Of a stretch of 64,000 nucleotides of DNA, positions 20,170 through 32,112 are shown piece by piece. Numbering within the stretch: position 1 is the first letter of the stretch; each line of letters starts with the position of its first letter. A model generated the notes under the pieces. It did not search any database and had not been told where the DNA came from. It worked only from the letters and a program-made list of their open reading frames with translations. The stretch is from Mesotaenium endlicherianum. Its lineage: Eukaryota > Streptophyta > Zygnematophyceae > Zygnematales > Mesotaeniaceae. The stretch covers positions 210,180 to 274,179 of the forward strand of contig WELA01002258.1 in the NCBI GenBank assembly GCA_009602735.1, in the 5' to 3' direction. Position numbers and translations under genes: made by a program.

Positions 20170-20914
20170 TGTGATGAATCAATATATTATTGGACATAAC
20201 ATTCAGTTTGTAATAAATCAATATATTGTTGGATACAATATTCATTTGAATATGTTAGCTTATTATATTCCGTCAGCTAAATTTTAGTTAACATTAATTC
20301 TGCTGGACATAAAGGTAATTATCGAGTATAATGACTCACTCGATGGCAGCAGGCTGAAGTCAACTTAGGTCAGCTTGCTGACACATTCTTTTACAGTCAG
20401 CTGACTGTTGTACTCGGTAGCAATGAACTGCCTAGATATGCATCTAAGTGTGATATGTTAGATGAATGGCCAGAGGACACCCTTGGATGGATGGCAATTC
20501 GGGATGATGGGAGATGGCGGTGGATTTGGTTAGCCGTGGTCTTGCCGACGTGGTTAACTCCCGGGTAGGCGGTGCCATCGCACTTGCCCTTGAACAGTAA
20601 ACTCATTCCATGCACATAGGTTACAGATGCTCTCGAGTTCGGCTTTTGGAAAACAAGGCCAATTCTCTTGTACCGCTTACTGAATCCAAGTCAAGAAGCC
20701 ATTGATACAAATTGTCGTCTAACCTTACTTATGTATGAGTATTCTGATTGCATGACTTGCTCGTTGACTTGCATTTGACTGACGAGTATTGAAACGCTAG
20801 TTGTGAAGTCTTTTGCTGATTACTAGGTAATAAAAAAACCCTGTAAAATTATTTGTTGACGTACAGATCTTTTATTACTTGTTAATCGTCTACTCGTAAG
20901 TCGATTCATTTCCA
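20170..20914 (+). repeat. 3' LTR of copy D
   Basis: Begins TGTGATGAATCAATAT right after the polypurine tract and ends GATTCATTTCCA. Internal blocks match the LTRs of A and B, such as GGTTAACTCCCGGGTAGGCG and the ACAGTAAACTCATTCC block. Near 20190-20245 the first ~50 bp of the LTR look locally duplicated. Confidence 0.85.
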
Positions 20915-21088
20915 CATGTGAAAGGCCACACCATCATAATCGGCAGCATGTAAGCATGTGAGGTGACTGACTCGTCAGCAAAACAAAATTGGAAGGAAGT
21001 TTTTGAAGCAGCCCTAAATGTATCGATTCTGCACGATTTCACACGCTTAAAAACCGGCGACCGTTTTCGAATCCATATTTCATAACTA

Positions 21089-21326
21089 GAGATGCAACAC
21101 TAGGCAGTTTGCTAATATCGTGCGCGGCAATCAGTTGACTGTCAAAGAATGTGTCAGCAAGTTGACCTATAGTGGAATTCAACCTAGTCTACCCAAGTGA
21201 GTCATTATACTAAATGTCATTAAAAGTTCAACAAATTTAATATCACCTAAAGTTCAGCAGACTGAACCTAATGAGCCATTACATTTAAAGGAATACTATA
21301 TTTACCAATGTATTGGTTCATTATAG
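21089..21326 (-). repeat. LTR fragment, minus orientation
   Basis: Matches the U3 half of the element-B-type LTR in minus orientation (GTCAAAGAATGTGTCAGCAAG... to GGTTCATTATA). It is truncated internally at about 21089. Confidence 0.7.
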
Positions 21327-21330
21327 ATTA

Positions 21331-21585
21331 TCATGAATCATTATATTGGCAAATATATTGATTTATAGGTGATTGTAATAATTTAACAAGTTCCATCTGC
21401 TGAACTTTAGTTCATGTTTAGACCGGTCGACTTTCAAGAACGTTCATTTTAATGACTCAGCCGATAGCAACAGGCTATATTCTACTTAACTCAGCTTGCT
21501 GACACATTCTTTGACGGCTAGCTGGCCTCCTTAACCCGTACTAGCGAACTGGTTGAGAATGCATCTAATTATGTTATGCTAGACA
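21331..21585 (+). repeat. LTR fragment, plus orientation, head-to-head with the previous
   Basis: Matches the first ~250 bp of the plus-oriented LTR (TCATGAATCATTATATTGG... CTGACACATTCTTTGACGG) and is cut at 21585 by the 5' LTR of element F. Its start faces the start of the previous fragment across only a few bases. Confidence 0.7.
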
Positions 21586-22329
21586 TGTAAGGTCATAGGT
21601 TAATAAAGTACATTTGTGAGTTTCATGAAAGTATGTTTTGATTGTACAGTAGTGTAGAATGCATTTTTGTAGTCATTTTGATATAAAGTTCATCGAATTT
21701 GGTCAAGTATTGAGAGAGTTACGGATTTCTGAAGTTTAATTAGTTTTGAGGTCGGTTGACGACTGTCCTTAATTCGCGGTGAGCGCGACCGTCGGATTGA
21801 CTGGCAGCGTCGAGCAATCTGGCCCGTTAGAGTGAACTCGAACCTTCACGTAAGTTCGGCTGACGCGGAGTGCCGACTAGGTCGATTTACCTAAAAGTTT
21901 CGGTTTAGCCTAGCGCGTCTAAGATAGAATATTCTAGTAATGTCGATGCATGTATGTGGACATCAATTCGGCCCGACACGTCAGATTAGACTGATCTGGC
22001 TTACTCACGAATATTCTGGAAGGGACGATTTGACGAACACTTAGAAAAATCCGTAGCTTCCTCCTAGGGAGGAGCACTTAGGCAGAAAATTATAAATAGG
22101 CATAACTTCTTTGTTTCTTATCAATTTTCAATTTAGTAAATTTCTACGAGTTTGTAATGATAAGGCCTTCCATTCTACATCATTTGTGAGCAGTTTCTTG
22201 CCACTCAAAATGTCAAGTAATTCTCCTAAGCTTTCTTAGCAATATGTCGCTGCACTCTTGAGTATGATTGCAACTAGCTTTGTTCCTCGTGAGTCACTAC
22301 GCTTCCACTAGGGCACTCTACCCCTTTCA
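21586..22329 (+). repeat. 5' LTR of element F
   Basis: About 744 bp from TGTAAGGTCATAGG to CCTTTCA, ending two bases before the primer site. A TATAAATA lies at 22091-22098, about 230 bp before its end. The left boundary is set by TG and by loss of similarity to the neighbouring LTR fragment. No second copy exists in the window to confirm it. Confidence 0.7.
22091..22098 (+). promoter_or_regulatory. TATA box in the LTR of element F
   Basis: TATAAATA in an AT-rich context upstream of a plausible R/U5 region. Confidence 0.55.
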
Positions 22330-22331
22330 TC

Positions 22332-22343
22332 TGGTATCGGAGC
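22332..22343 (+). promoter_or_regulatory. Primer binding site of element F
   Basis: TGGTATCGGAGC directly after the 5' LTR, identical to the site of element B and one base from the usual initiator tRNA-Met complement. Confidence 0.8.
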
Positions 22344-22366
22344 AGGGGTAGTTTGCATATTATATT

Positions 22367-23373
22367 ATGGAGTCGCAGTCGGCAACTGGAGGAGGCGAAC
22401 ATGCCGAGCATATTGAGCGTGTGGAGCAGACGGCACCACCTTTGTCAAGGGAGCAACAAGAAATGCAGGCGATGCTGAGGCAAATGGCGGATGCAATTGG
22501 AGGAGAAGTCTACACCCAGTTTCAATGCGCGCGGAGGTGGAGAGAATGGTGCGAGTTGTTATGGGGAACACCGCTTCGACGAGTTCGGCACCTACATCTG
22601 ATGTGCCACCAATTCCCGTTAACCTAGTGGTGCAACCAGTTATTCCACCCGCATCGGGAGTGCGTGCGCTTAAGCTTGAAGATTATACTGGAGAGCGTGA
22701 ATCGCCGCCTGTTCATCAGTGGATTTTTGGAGTGAAGAAATTTATGGAGTACTCTGCGCTCACGCCCGACGGGCAAGTTGCCTTTGTCATAACCTTGCTG
22801 CAGAAGAGTGCTGGAGCTTGGTATGAACGAGAAGAGCAGCTGTCTGGAGTTCCTGATACTGTTGATCAGCTCTTTGAAGGCTTAAAGAGACAATTTCAAC
22901 CTATTGCACCCGAGGCTACTGCTCAAGATCTATTGGTGCGCCTTCGTCAACGAGCAAGCGTTCAAGAGTATGTACGGCGCTTCAACGAGCTGGTGCTTCA
23001 ATGTCCATCCATGCACAAGTCGGAGATGATGGACAAGTTCAAGAGGGGACTCAAGCCAACTGTGGCCAAGGAAGTGGCGCTCAAGGACCCTACCAGCGTT
23101 GGAGAAATGATGGCATTGGCAACAAGGGTCGACGCTGTGGAGTATAGTCAGAGGCAGTGGGGCAGCCACAACTTTAGAGGATATCGACACTTTGGATCTC
23201 AAGCGCCAAGCACGAGTGGACAAGGCCCAGTACCTATGGAGTTGGGACTTGTGCAGTACCAGCGCAGGCAGCAGAATTTCAAGCCGAGAGGACCCTGCTA
23301 TTTGTGGCAAGCTTGGACATCTGGCTCGAGATTGTCATGTGAAGGCGAAGCAGCCTCAACAATAGGAAAAAGG
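22367..23373 (+). pseudogene. Frameshifted gag of element F
   Basis: Starts MESQSATGGGEHAEHIERVE, then shifts frame near 22515-22530. The second frame carries a capsid-like region (VHQWIFGVKKFMEY; GAWYEREEQL; FEGLKRQFQP; YVRRFNELVLQC). A CCHC knuckle follows near 23295-23335, but a 1-nt loss after its second cysteine codon scrambles it in the open frame. At least two frameshifts are therefore present. Confidence 0.8.
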
Positions 23374-25816
23374 AGGACGCCAGTAAGTCGTTCTGGGGTG
23401 TCTACTGGCGTGAAGACGAGAACTCACAAGGAGGTTATCCCCAGGAGCCTGCCAAGAAGCAAAGGACGAGACAATGACAAGCCTATCATCGTGGAAGGAG
23501 TGGTTGACGACAACAAGGCGAAGTGTATGGTCGACAGTGGCGCAAGTGCAAGCTTTGTGCACAAGAAGCTGGTGAAAGAGTGGCGAATCCCTGTGCAGAA
23601 GCATTATGAGCCTAAGGAGGCAATTTTGGCGAATGGGCAGAGACTCAAGTGTGGTGCACCTACGGAAGCTATTCACGTGGAAGTAGCGGGGCACCAGAGC
23701 ACTGAAGTTATGGAGCAGGCAGAGTTAGGTCACCATGAGGTGATATTGGGCCGACCATGGCTAAGAGAAGCCAACCCTCAAGTGCACTGGAGCACGGGAC
23801 AAGTGAAAGTCCAAGGGCGCGATGGTCGAATGGAGACAGCGAAACAGGTGGAGGTAGATACGACCACAAGTAACTGTCTTCTGTCCAGCCTGCAAGTTAA
23901 GAAGCTATGCAGGGCAAATCAGGTGAAGGAGATGTACCTTGTTTCGGTGGCCCTTGCCAGGTCATCAGATGGAGCAAGCGTGAATCCTAACAGCCTGGGC
24001 GAATGTACATCGCCAGAGGAGCAAGTAGTGGTGTCTGATCCCCTTGCTTAGAAGGAGCAGAGCCCAACTGCTCACGGGAAGAAGCTTGCTGAGAAGCCTG
24101 CCCAAATTAAGGCGCTGTTGGAGGAGTTCACGTGCGTTTTTTCCGAGAAGCTACCTGCAGGATTACCTCCACAGAGAGCTATGGAGCACAAGATTGAGTT
24201 GGAACTAGGGAGCAAGCCACCAATGAGACCCGCCTATCGTCAATCGTTTGCGGAGTTGGATGAGTTGAAGAAGCAGCTGACAGAGTTATTGGAGAAGGAA
24301 TTTATCCGACCCAGCGAGTCTCCATTTTGCAGCGTAAGCCTTATTTGTGAAGAAGAAAGATGGGACTATGAGGATGAGTGTCGACTACCGGGCTCTCAAC
24401 AAGGTCACCATCAAGAACAGGTACCCACTTCCACAAGTGGACAAGTTGATTGACAGGCTTGTCGGGGCGAAGTATTTCTCGAAGATCGATTAGAGGAGTG
24501 GCTATCACCAGGTACGGATTGCGGAAAGAGACGTTCAAAAGACTGCTTTCAGAACTCGCTATGGTTTATTTGAGTTCACAGTCATGCCTTTTGGATTGAC
24601 CATTGCACCTGCTACATTTATGGGACTCATGAATAGTATCTTCAGACCCTACTTGGACCAATTTGTGGTGGTATTTCTGGACGACATCCTGATTTATTCG
24701 AAGACCTTGGAGGAGCATGTGGAGCATCTGAGGAAGGTGTTGGAGGTCTTGAGAGATCAGAAGCTGTATGAGAAGATGAGCAAGTGCGACTTCTGTCTCA
24801 ATGAAGTCGAATTTCTTGGACATATAGTGGGAGCTGAAGGAGTCAAGGTGGAGCAGAAGAAGGTGCAAGCAGTCAGAGATTGGACGGTACCTGCTGATAT
24901 TCATCAACTCAAGAGTTTCCTCGTCATGGCGAATTATTATCGACGTTTCATTGAAGGATTTGCCAAGGTGTGTGCACCGCTCACGGACATGTTGAAGAAG
25001 CAGGAGAAGTGGCTATGGGGTGACAAGGAGCAGCAAGCATTTGAGAAGATTAAGAAGCTGTTGACACAGGCACCTGTGTTGGCAATTGCAAGTCCAGAGC
25101 TTCCTTTCACCATCATCACGGACGCATCAAATTTCGCAGTGGGAGCCATTCTTCTCCAGCCTCAGGGCAAAGGATTGCAGCCAGTGGCATATGAGAGCAG
25201 GAAGTTGAGTCCTGCTGAGCAAAACTATGCAGCACACGAGCGGGAGATGTTGGCTATTATCCAGGCCTTGAGGATTTGGCGATGTTCTGTGGACGGCCGT
25301 AAGGTGTTCATCAAGACCAACCACAAGAGCTTGAAGAAGTTTATGATGCAGCCAACGTTGACACCAAGACAGGCAAGTTGGATGGAGTTTCTGCAACAGT
25401 TCGACCACAAGATTGAGTACTTACCTGGGAAGATCAACCCTGCAGACGCTTTAACCAGGAGATGTGACCTTGCAGCTGTCTCAGTCATCAAGGAGAATAT
25501 GGACTTCAAGGAGAAGCTTCAAAGAGGTTATGAGGTGGACCCGGAGTTTGTTGATGGTGGAGCAGCTGAGTTCAACGCGAGTATGCTGAAGAAGGACGGC
25601 ATATGGTATTATGGTGATTCCAACAGAGTGGTGGTACCTGACATCAAGGAGCTACGAGACTTACTACTTGCGGAGCATCATGATTCCTTATATGCTGGAC
25701 ACTTTGGAAGCGAGAAGACGGCAAGCGTGCTAAAGCGGGAGTACTATTGGAGAAATATGGACAAGGACATCGAGGAGTGGATCAGGAGTTGCGATTCTTC
25801 ACGCCCGACGTTCTGA
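23374..25816 (+). pseudogene. Broken, truncated pol of element F
   Basis: Protease with VDSGASASFVHKKL near 23530-23570. A stop occurs near 24049 and further breaks near 24350-24500. RT has [14 protein letters not shown] and catalytic [12 protein letters not shown] near 24665-24705, RNase H has [16 protein letters not shown] near 25113-25160, and a His/Cys integrase zinc region ([12 protein letters not shown]...RSCDS) is cut off before the last cysteine. A long RT-RNase H frame (24584-25816) remains open. No integrase core follows. Confidence 0.85.
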
Positions 25817-27055
25817 CAAACAGCATCCGAAATTGACGTTTCTCATTGGCAATTTTGGCCGCGTCAAGATTCTCCAACCGACTCGTTTGACGAGGTACCA
25901 CGTGGCCACATTGAGGGCGCGTGGTGAGAATTTTATTTTTTGACCGCAGATGAGTAAGGTCTTAAGGGCCCCATGTAGGAGTTTCACCCCGTGAGGCTAT
26001 TACCCCCTTAGGGGCTTGACCCCACGAGTCGAACCTCAAAGGGGCTTTTGTACTATGAGGGTTCAACCCATCAAGGCCTTACCTCCGTAGGGCTTTATTG
26101 ACGCTCTAAGTGGCTATTGTAGTCAATGAGATTGGTAAGTAATAAAAAACGGAGGCGTCCCTGTGCCGACTGTATTGAAAGGCTGGCTGTTTACAAATTT
26201 ACTTTGTGGGTTATAGAGTCATCAGTGATTGGTTGAGAAGCGGGGCACAGGCCTGTCACGGGTCACCTTTGACACCTTATCGTGCAATTGCATACCACGG
26301 TTACGGGCTCGCTTTGGTCGCGTTGGCCTGTTGCTGGCTCACAACGACCAAAATTTCTAAGTTATTTGCTGACGCGAACGCATCAGCATAACGTTACTCG
26401 CTGCCATAGAGAGCGGGCAACGGCGACAGGCAACTTGGACGGGCTGCCGATTCAGGTGGCCTGTCAGGGCCGCGGCCCAATTACTCTGGTCCGCCGCTGA
26501 CACAAGTCAGCAGGCAACAAGGACGGGATGCCCGATAATAGTAAACGGGCCAATCCGGTGCGCTGACCGTCTGGCCCGTCGCCTTCTTCACAAATTGACC
26601 GGGCAACGAGGAGCGGGCCTGTCAGGCCACCCCCGCCACCCGCTAACTTTTGCAAGTGAACTTCAAATTTTGCTACTTTTTGTTTTGGACTTTTGTGACC
26701 AACGAGTCTATGATAGCGTTATCGCCACACGCAAACTTAACGACGACCAATCAGAAGACGGTGCCTATACTTAGTTCGAAATCGCATGGTGGTGAACATC
26801 TCTGAGGCGATGCAAATGTCTACGCGTCGAATGTGGAGATCAAGCGGAGATCGTTCCCAAACGATTTCTTCGCTATTTAGTGTAGAAATATCAAAAAATA
26901 TCACTCTTTTCCTGCCGTGGAGGGGTCATTTTCTCCAGTTTGTGTGGAGGGGTCATTTTCTCCAGTTTGTATGGCTTAGCGTTGAAAAAATCCAAAGGAG
27001 ATGATCGGAGATCGACACGTGGGGCATTTTTTGCAGTTTTGATTCAAACCGGTCT
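25817..27055. other. Non-coding stretch right of element F
   Basis: No gene recognised. About 25960-26110 has short GGGGCTT/AGGGCTTTA-like repeats. About 26925-26970 holds two tandem copies of a ~26-bp unit around GGAGGGGTCATTTTCTCCAG. Confidence 0.4.
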
Positions 27056-27464
27056 AAGAGTGTAGCCGAGGTGCTACCAACGTGGTTAACTCCCTAGTAG
27101 CGGTGCCCTCGCACTTGCCGTTGAACAGTAAATTCATTCCTTGTATATATGCTAGTATTGCTATCGAGTTTGACATTCGAAAACGAGGCCAACTCTGTTT
27201 ATAGACTACTAAGGGAATATCTAAATCCAAGGCTGCAAGTTCTTATACGAACTACTTATAAACCTTCTTCATGTATGAATTTTTTGATGGCATGCCGCAT
27301 AATTGATGCTTATTACATACATTTGACTCATGAGTATTGCTTACGCTAGTTATGTGGTCTTATAATCTTTAACAATTTCACTTAGAAAATACCATAAACA
27401 ACAATGTTGATATAAAGATCTTTTATTGATTGTTAGTCGCTTATTGGTGAAGAATTTATTTCGA
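27056..27464 (+). repeat. Truncated LTR (3' half) of the A/B family
   Basis: Blocks found in all the LTRs occur in order: GCCGAGGTGCTACCAACGTG, GTTGAACAGTAAATTCATTC, AAATCCAAGGC, GATATAAAGATCTTTTATTG, and the decayed end GAATTTATTTCGA. The U3 half is missing. Confidence 0.75.
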
Positions 27465-27687
27465 TAGCCTAAGTCTTGCCGAGGCAATCTCCATGTCGTG
27501 TTGATAATCAAGCACATGTTTAAGTGGAATGAGCTCGTACCTTTGCCTAATAAGGCCTGTGTAGGCATTGCTCAGGCTTTCCTTCACCAAGTCCTAGCCG
27601 TTTTGGCGGCTACGCAAAGGTGCTGACCAAGCTCGACAAGGAGTTCTAGATTAGCTTCAGAAGCTGCTGTAGCGTTCCATCATAACC

Positions 27688-27867
27688 CACCGCACCACCT
27701 CTTGCGACCATCCTCAAGCTGATGACCTTGCAGAGCGCATAGTGGAGATTGTTAAACTGGAATTACACAACTACTGCCTGGCCCACGCTAGCACCCATTG
27801 GGACGACGAATTGCCGTGGCTAGCCATAGGGCACAACATATCACCCACAAGTATTGCAGTGCTGCAG
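27688..27867 (+). pseudogene. Retrotransposon integrase fragment
   Basis: A 60-codon open stretch reads HRTTSCDHPQADDLAERIVE and later WDDELPWLAIGHNIS. The pattern H-P-Q-x-D-x-L-x-E-R-I followed by W-x-x-x-L-P-W-x-A is the C-terminal part of a Ty3/gypsy-type integrase core including the catalytic Glu. It comes from a third gypsy lineage, unlike B or F. Flanks do not extend in frame. Confidence 0.6.
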
Positions 27868-30800
27868 GTGACACAAAGCCACTTGCGACGCTAGACAAAG
27901 AACACTTTGGACACAAGCAGCTTGTTGGTCATCCTGAGGGTCAAGCGCGTCTTGGTTTGAGGAGTCTTGAAGCTAAAAGGCGCAGATGGCCGTTTACACA
28001 AAAACGACGCTATGAACTGTGGTTCCAGTCACCTTTCTAACCTTGACTTGCAGATTCGTCCTTGCGATGCTCGACCAATGAAAATGTTTTACATTTGCAC
28101 CCCTTTTTGTCTATCAAGTCACGTGTATTAGAGACTCCATTGCAACAAAGTTTGATAACTTGACTTGTATCGCTTATGCTGTAGCTGATGCACCCATGAG
28201 CTCTTAACTCACGACAATCATCCAAAGGTAATTGTCTCGATAAAGATAGCACACAGCAATCGACTACGTTGCGCAAAAGTATTACTAGTACTACTTTGTG
28301 CATACCTCACCCAATCCACCCAAGAAGGATGATGTTTAATGAACACAATGATAGTAATTTGCTATTATAACCAAAATAGTGTTCTAGAGCAAAGAAAAAG
28401 ACCTGCAGTGCACTCAATTGCACTAGTTTCCCACCTTCACAATATTTGCAAAATACTATTTTACCACCAATTGACTATTTGATACCACATTTACACCCGA
28501 TATGTCCAATTTAGACATTTTTATGACAAAATGAACAATGTTGCGAGAAAAACCACAAATTCAACCAGATCCCTAAAAACATTGGGAAGTGAGAAAACAC
28601 CTTCATTTAGCCGTGAGGGTACATGTGCATGATACGTACAAAAAGATATCACACGAATAACCGAATTCGTGAGACAAGATCGTGTCGTCAAATTTGAATT
28701 TGAGGAGAGTGGATTATCCTTGCTAAAGTATGTACAAGGTATATGGTTACATGTTTTGTTCTGCTAATTTTGAAAAATACACAAAAAGTAAGGGACTGTT
28801 CGCAGGACCGGCCCGGCAGGCATAAGGGAATATTTTCAAAAACTTTGATCGTGCGTTTTATGATTTCTAGTAAAGAAAACAAAATTAATGTAAGAAGAAA
28901 AATGCAATCGCGTATATGATGCCTCTTGAGAATTTACTTCTCGTCACACTGGGGTCTTGAACCCTGAACCTCTGCCCCTCCGCCAAAACAAGCACGGATT
29001 TATTTAATGTCCATGACTGAATTAGCTGCTCATATGGTGAGTATGGTCACTGAAATTGGGCTTTAATTGAATTTAAATTTTGCAAAAGAAATGAATGTCA
29101 TATGAATTTTTTTGTCAAACTGCTCGCGTGACCTATATTGTAAGTGATTGAAAGTTCTCGCCAATACTCAAAGTTCAAAGGAATGTCAAACTACTACTAC
29201 GTTGGTATGAAAGAAGCAAAGAGGTTTAGGCCGAAATTATGGCATTTCTTGCAAAATGGTCAGAATCGTCATAAGATTGTCCAACTTGTCCAAATTCGGT
29301 GTGAATTTCGTCTCACGGCGTCACTTGATGGTAAATATATATATTGCTCTTTCAATATCTTTTTCTTCGTCAGAAGATGGTTCCGTATCTCCACAGCTAA
29401 ATGAAGGCATACCACAGTCGTTGACATTCGTCATTAATTTAGAACGGAAAACGTGTGTAAGGAAGTCGTTGTACAGCGACATATTGGTTCTCATTGGTCC
29501 TGGTTTCTTGAAGACGTGAAGATACGGTTCTGAACATGCACCGCGTGCAAGTAGACTACTATAACATCGGTAAAAGAAAGTCATTTTACCAACTTTAACC
29601 CTGCTTTACCGCTCCAATGACCCACTTTTCCCTCTGTCACCGACTTTAACTTGAATTTTACCGGGGAACGGGACAGAACGGATACTCTACTCAATGGGGA
29701 CGGAAAAGGACCTGAAATATCTATGACGGTGTACACGCTGTCACTCATGTTAAAAGCCGCTACCATTTGCTTCAGTGCACTTTATCTCCTCCAGCACAGC
29801 AAATTGCAGCCTTGTCTTTTGGAGCACGTTGCAGTAGATCGGAGTCCATCGGAGTCAGTCGAGAGTTGGTCGGAGTGGCCCGCATATGGGCTTGCATGGA
29901 GCTGATGGTGTCCTGCGATGCATCCGTGCTGATTCATGCTCCGCAATTGTCCTCAGTGCTTCCGATCTGTTCATGTGGCGCGCAATCGGAGGGCTCTCAC
30001 ATTTTGGCGAATGCAAGCAGAAACCCTCGATTCAAATGCCCGACGGCACTCGAACGGCACTCGACCGCACTCGACAGGGTTTGAACACGAAGATGCCAAA
30101 TATTATCCTCGTACCATAGCACATATCAGGCCCACATAGCACCTGGCACCATCCCCTACCATATCTAATCAAGAATGTGGCAGAGCCGGTGCGAGCGTGG
30201 TCTGCACCTTGCGATATCAAAAAGTGCCCTAGTCTTCCCGCCATTGCTTGCGACCTGATATTTGCAACGGTGTGAGTACCGAATAATTCGAGTTTAATGT
30301 CCTTGGTTAGGGTTTTGTGTAGTCTTAATACACGATCTTTCTAGAGCACGAGGCTATCATATTAGGCGCAAGTATAAGACCACGTTAAGGGTAGACATAT
30401 TGACATCTCTGTGTGCACCCTCTTTGTATAGTTCAATGGCCTCTAGCGCCATCCAGGCAGTGCTTCCCTCTTTGGGAGCATGCCACGGCATACTTAATGT
30501 GCGAAAAGAAAGAGGTTTCCGAACATCTCTAGGCCATGTTTCCTTGTACAAAAAGTACGACCTAGCACATCGCTGCTCCCTTACTTCTATAAAGTGTGCA
30601 GTTACAGAGGAGCGAAATGAAGTGAGGTCGACCCTGCCTAAGGAAGTGCACATTCTCGACTCTGAAGTCTTCGTGGGTACACAGGTGGGTAGCTTGAAGT
30701 TGCGTCCTTGCCAATGCATTCTTCACCTGCCTAAAGCAATAAGTATAAGATGAGCGGTCTTGGTGTTATGGGCTGATGTGGGTTGAGGTTTGCCAGAAGT

Positions 30801-32112
30801 TGATATTAAGTGACGCAGGGTCTCACATGGGACGGTTATGATTTTGTCAAGGAGGTAGTGTACTTCAATGGAGGAGGGATGCTCCCTGAAACATCCAATC
30901 ACTATTTCACTTGGAATGAAGTTTATCCTCCTCAAAGTAGCACATGCTTATGGCATCTTGTGGCCAATAGCATCAGAAGTAGGTCGTAGACTTCGACAAT
31001 GTCATTTATCCTGGTCAGAAGGGGTTGACGTTGACATTTTGCCCGGATCAAGAGCTTGACCTTGTCATTCTGCCCTCTTTTAGTTGCTGTCCGCTTGGAC
31101 AGCTACTACGAGTGTCACAGCCAGTATTGGTTTTGACGCAAGGGCATTGAAGTTATTTCAGTACGAAAAGTGTATAGTTTCACTTACATCTGTGTCTACA
31201 TGTATATCTCTGCGGGTAAAAGTGGATAGTTTCCCATGATGCATTGAAGCGTTCGGCTGTGCACTTTATGAGGTCGTACAGATTCTGTTGACGGTTGTTG
31301 CAGCAGTGTAACAGAATACATTGAGAGAAGAGCAAGCTGGCCTCTGGAGGCCTCTCCAGAGGTCCAAATATCAGCGGCAGAGAGGTGCAGCCAGACATTC
31401 CTGCAAGTTGCAACTGCAAAGTTGCAGCAGCAAATTGTAGCTGCAAATTGCAGGGGCACATCAGTGTTCAGTGTTGTCAGACTGCAGGGGTGCCTTAGTA
31501 TTGAAGTTTTTAGTTACATTGCAGAGGAGCTTTGGCATTCGGGGTCAGTATTTAGACTGCTAGGGCAAATTGGGGTCATTATGTCAGCCTGCAAAGTTGC
31601 CGTTGGGTTAGATTTATGAGTCTTTTGCCGGGATACGTTAGGGTTAGTGTCGTAAGTAAGACTGCAGGCACGTCGTAGGGTTGATTGGCTTCAGTCTGCC
31701 AGTCCTCAGGATGGTTCGCCACCTGGACCAGCTCTCCATTGGTGTTTATTGGCTGGTGCTCGAAAGTAGTTGGTGCAGTCAACTTGTGTTCCTCCTTTTC
31801 CCAGACTTGTCGTACAAGTGAGGCCTCTCCCCTGGCATTGAATGCCCCCAGTAACTCTCTTGAGCACCCCCTACGCAAGCACGCGTGGACTGCGCCCTCC
31901 TTTCTCTGTGGGCCAATGTCCTGCTAAGGGGCAGCTTTTGGTGACGTTGGGAGAGAGTTAGGAGGCCTTTATTTTCTAATCTGCTGAGTATTGCCTGGCC
32001 TGGCCTGACTTGGCCTAGCCTAGCCGAGACTAGCCTAGCCTGGACTTAACTAGCCTAACCTATCCTGTACTAGGCTGTACTTACAATTTTGTCGTAAGGT
32101 GATCCCTCTCAC
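27868..32112. other. Intergenic region, no gene recognised
   Basis: AT-rich until about 31.3 kb, without convincing coding potential. ORFs of up to ~120 codons occur at 30357-30753 on both strands but lack family features. About 31990-32075 is a CCTAG/CCTGG-type short repeat. Any transit-peptide exon of the downstream chloroplast-like gene may lie in the last kilobase, but I could not place it. Confidence 0.35.

Larger units (their letters stand above)
17985..20914 (+). mobile_element. Copy D: 3' part of a related gypsy element (accessory ORF plus 3' LTR)
   Basis: Starts with the internal polypurine-like ATTAAGTTGGAGGGAG, then an intron-like leader, a broken accessory ORF, a polypurine tract (AAGTTGGAGGGAT) and a 3' LTR. 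No gag or pol is attached. It is the most divergent of the three accessory copies, so the family carried this ORF before its subfamilies split. Confidence 0.8.
21586..25816 (+). mobile_element. Element F: truncated Ty3/gypsy element of a second lineage
   Basis: It has a 5' LTR (21586-22329), a primer binding site, frameshifted gag, and protease-RT-RNase H, and then stops inside the integrase zinc region near 25795. Integrase core and 3' LTR are missing. Its LTR and proteins are only distantly similar to A, B, D and E. It integrated into the LTR fragment at 21331-21585. Confidence 0.85.

Noticed and set aside
28920-28990. tRNA- or SINE-like B-box sequence (GGTTCAAGACCC on the minus strand) near a TGGCGGAGGGG
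   Set aside because: The two boxes are only about ten bases apart and no cloverleaf can be drawn. There is no poly-A tail or target duplication.
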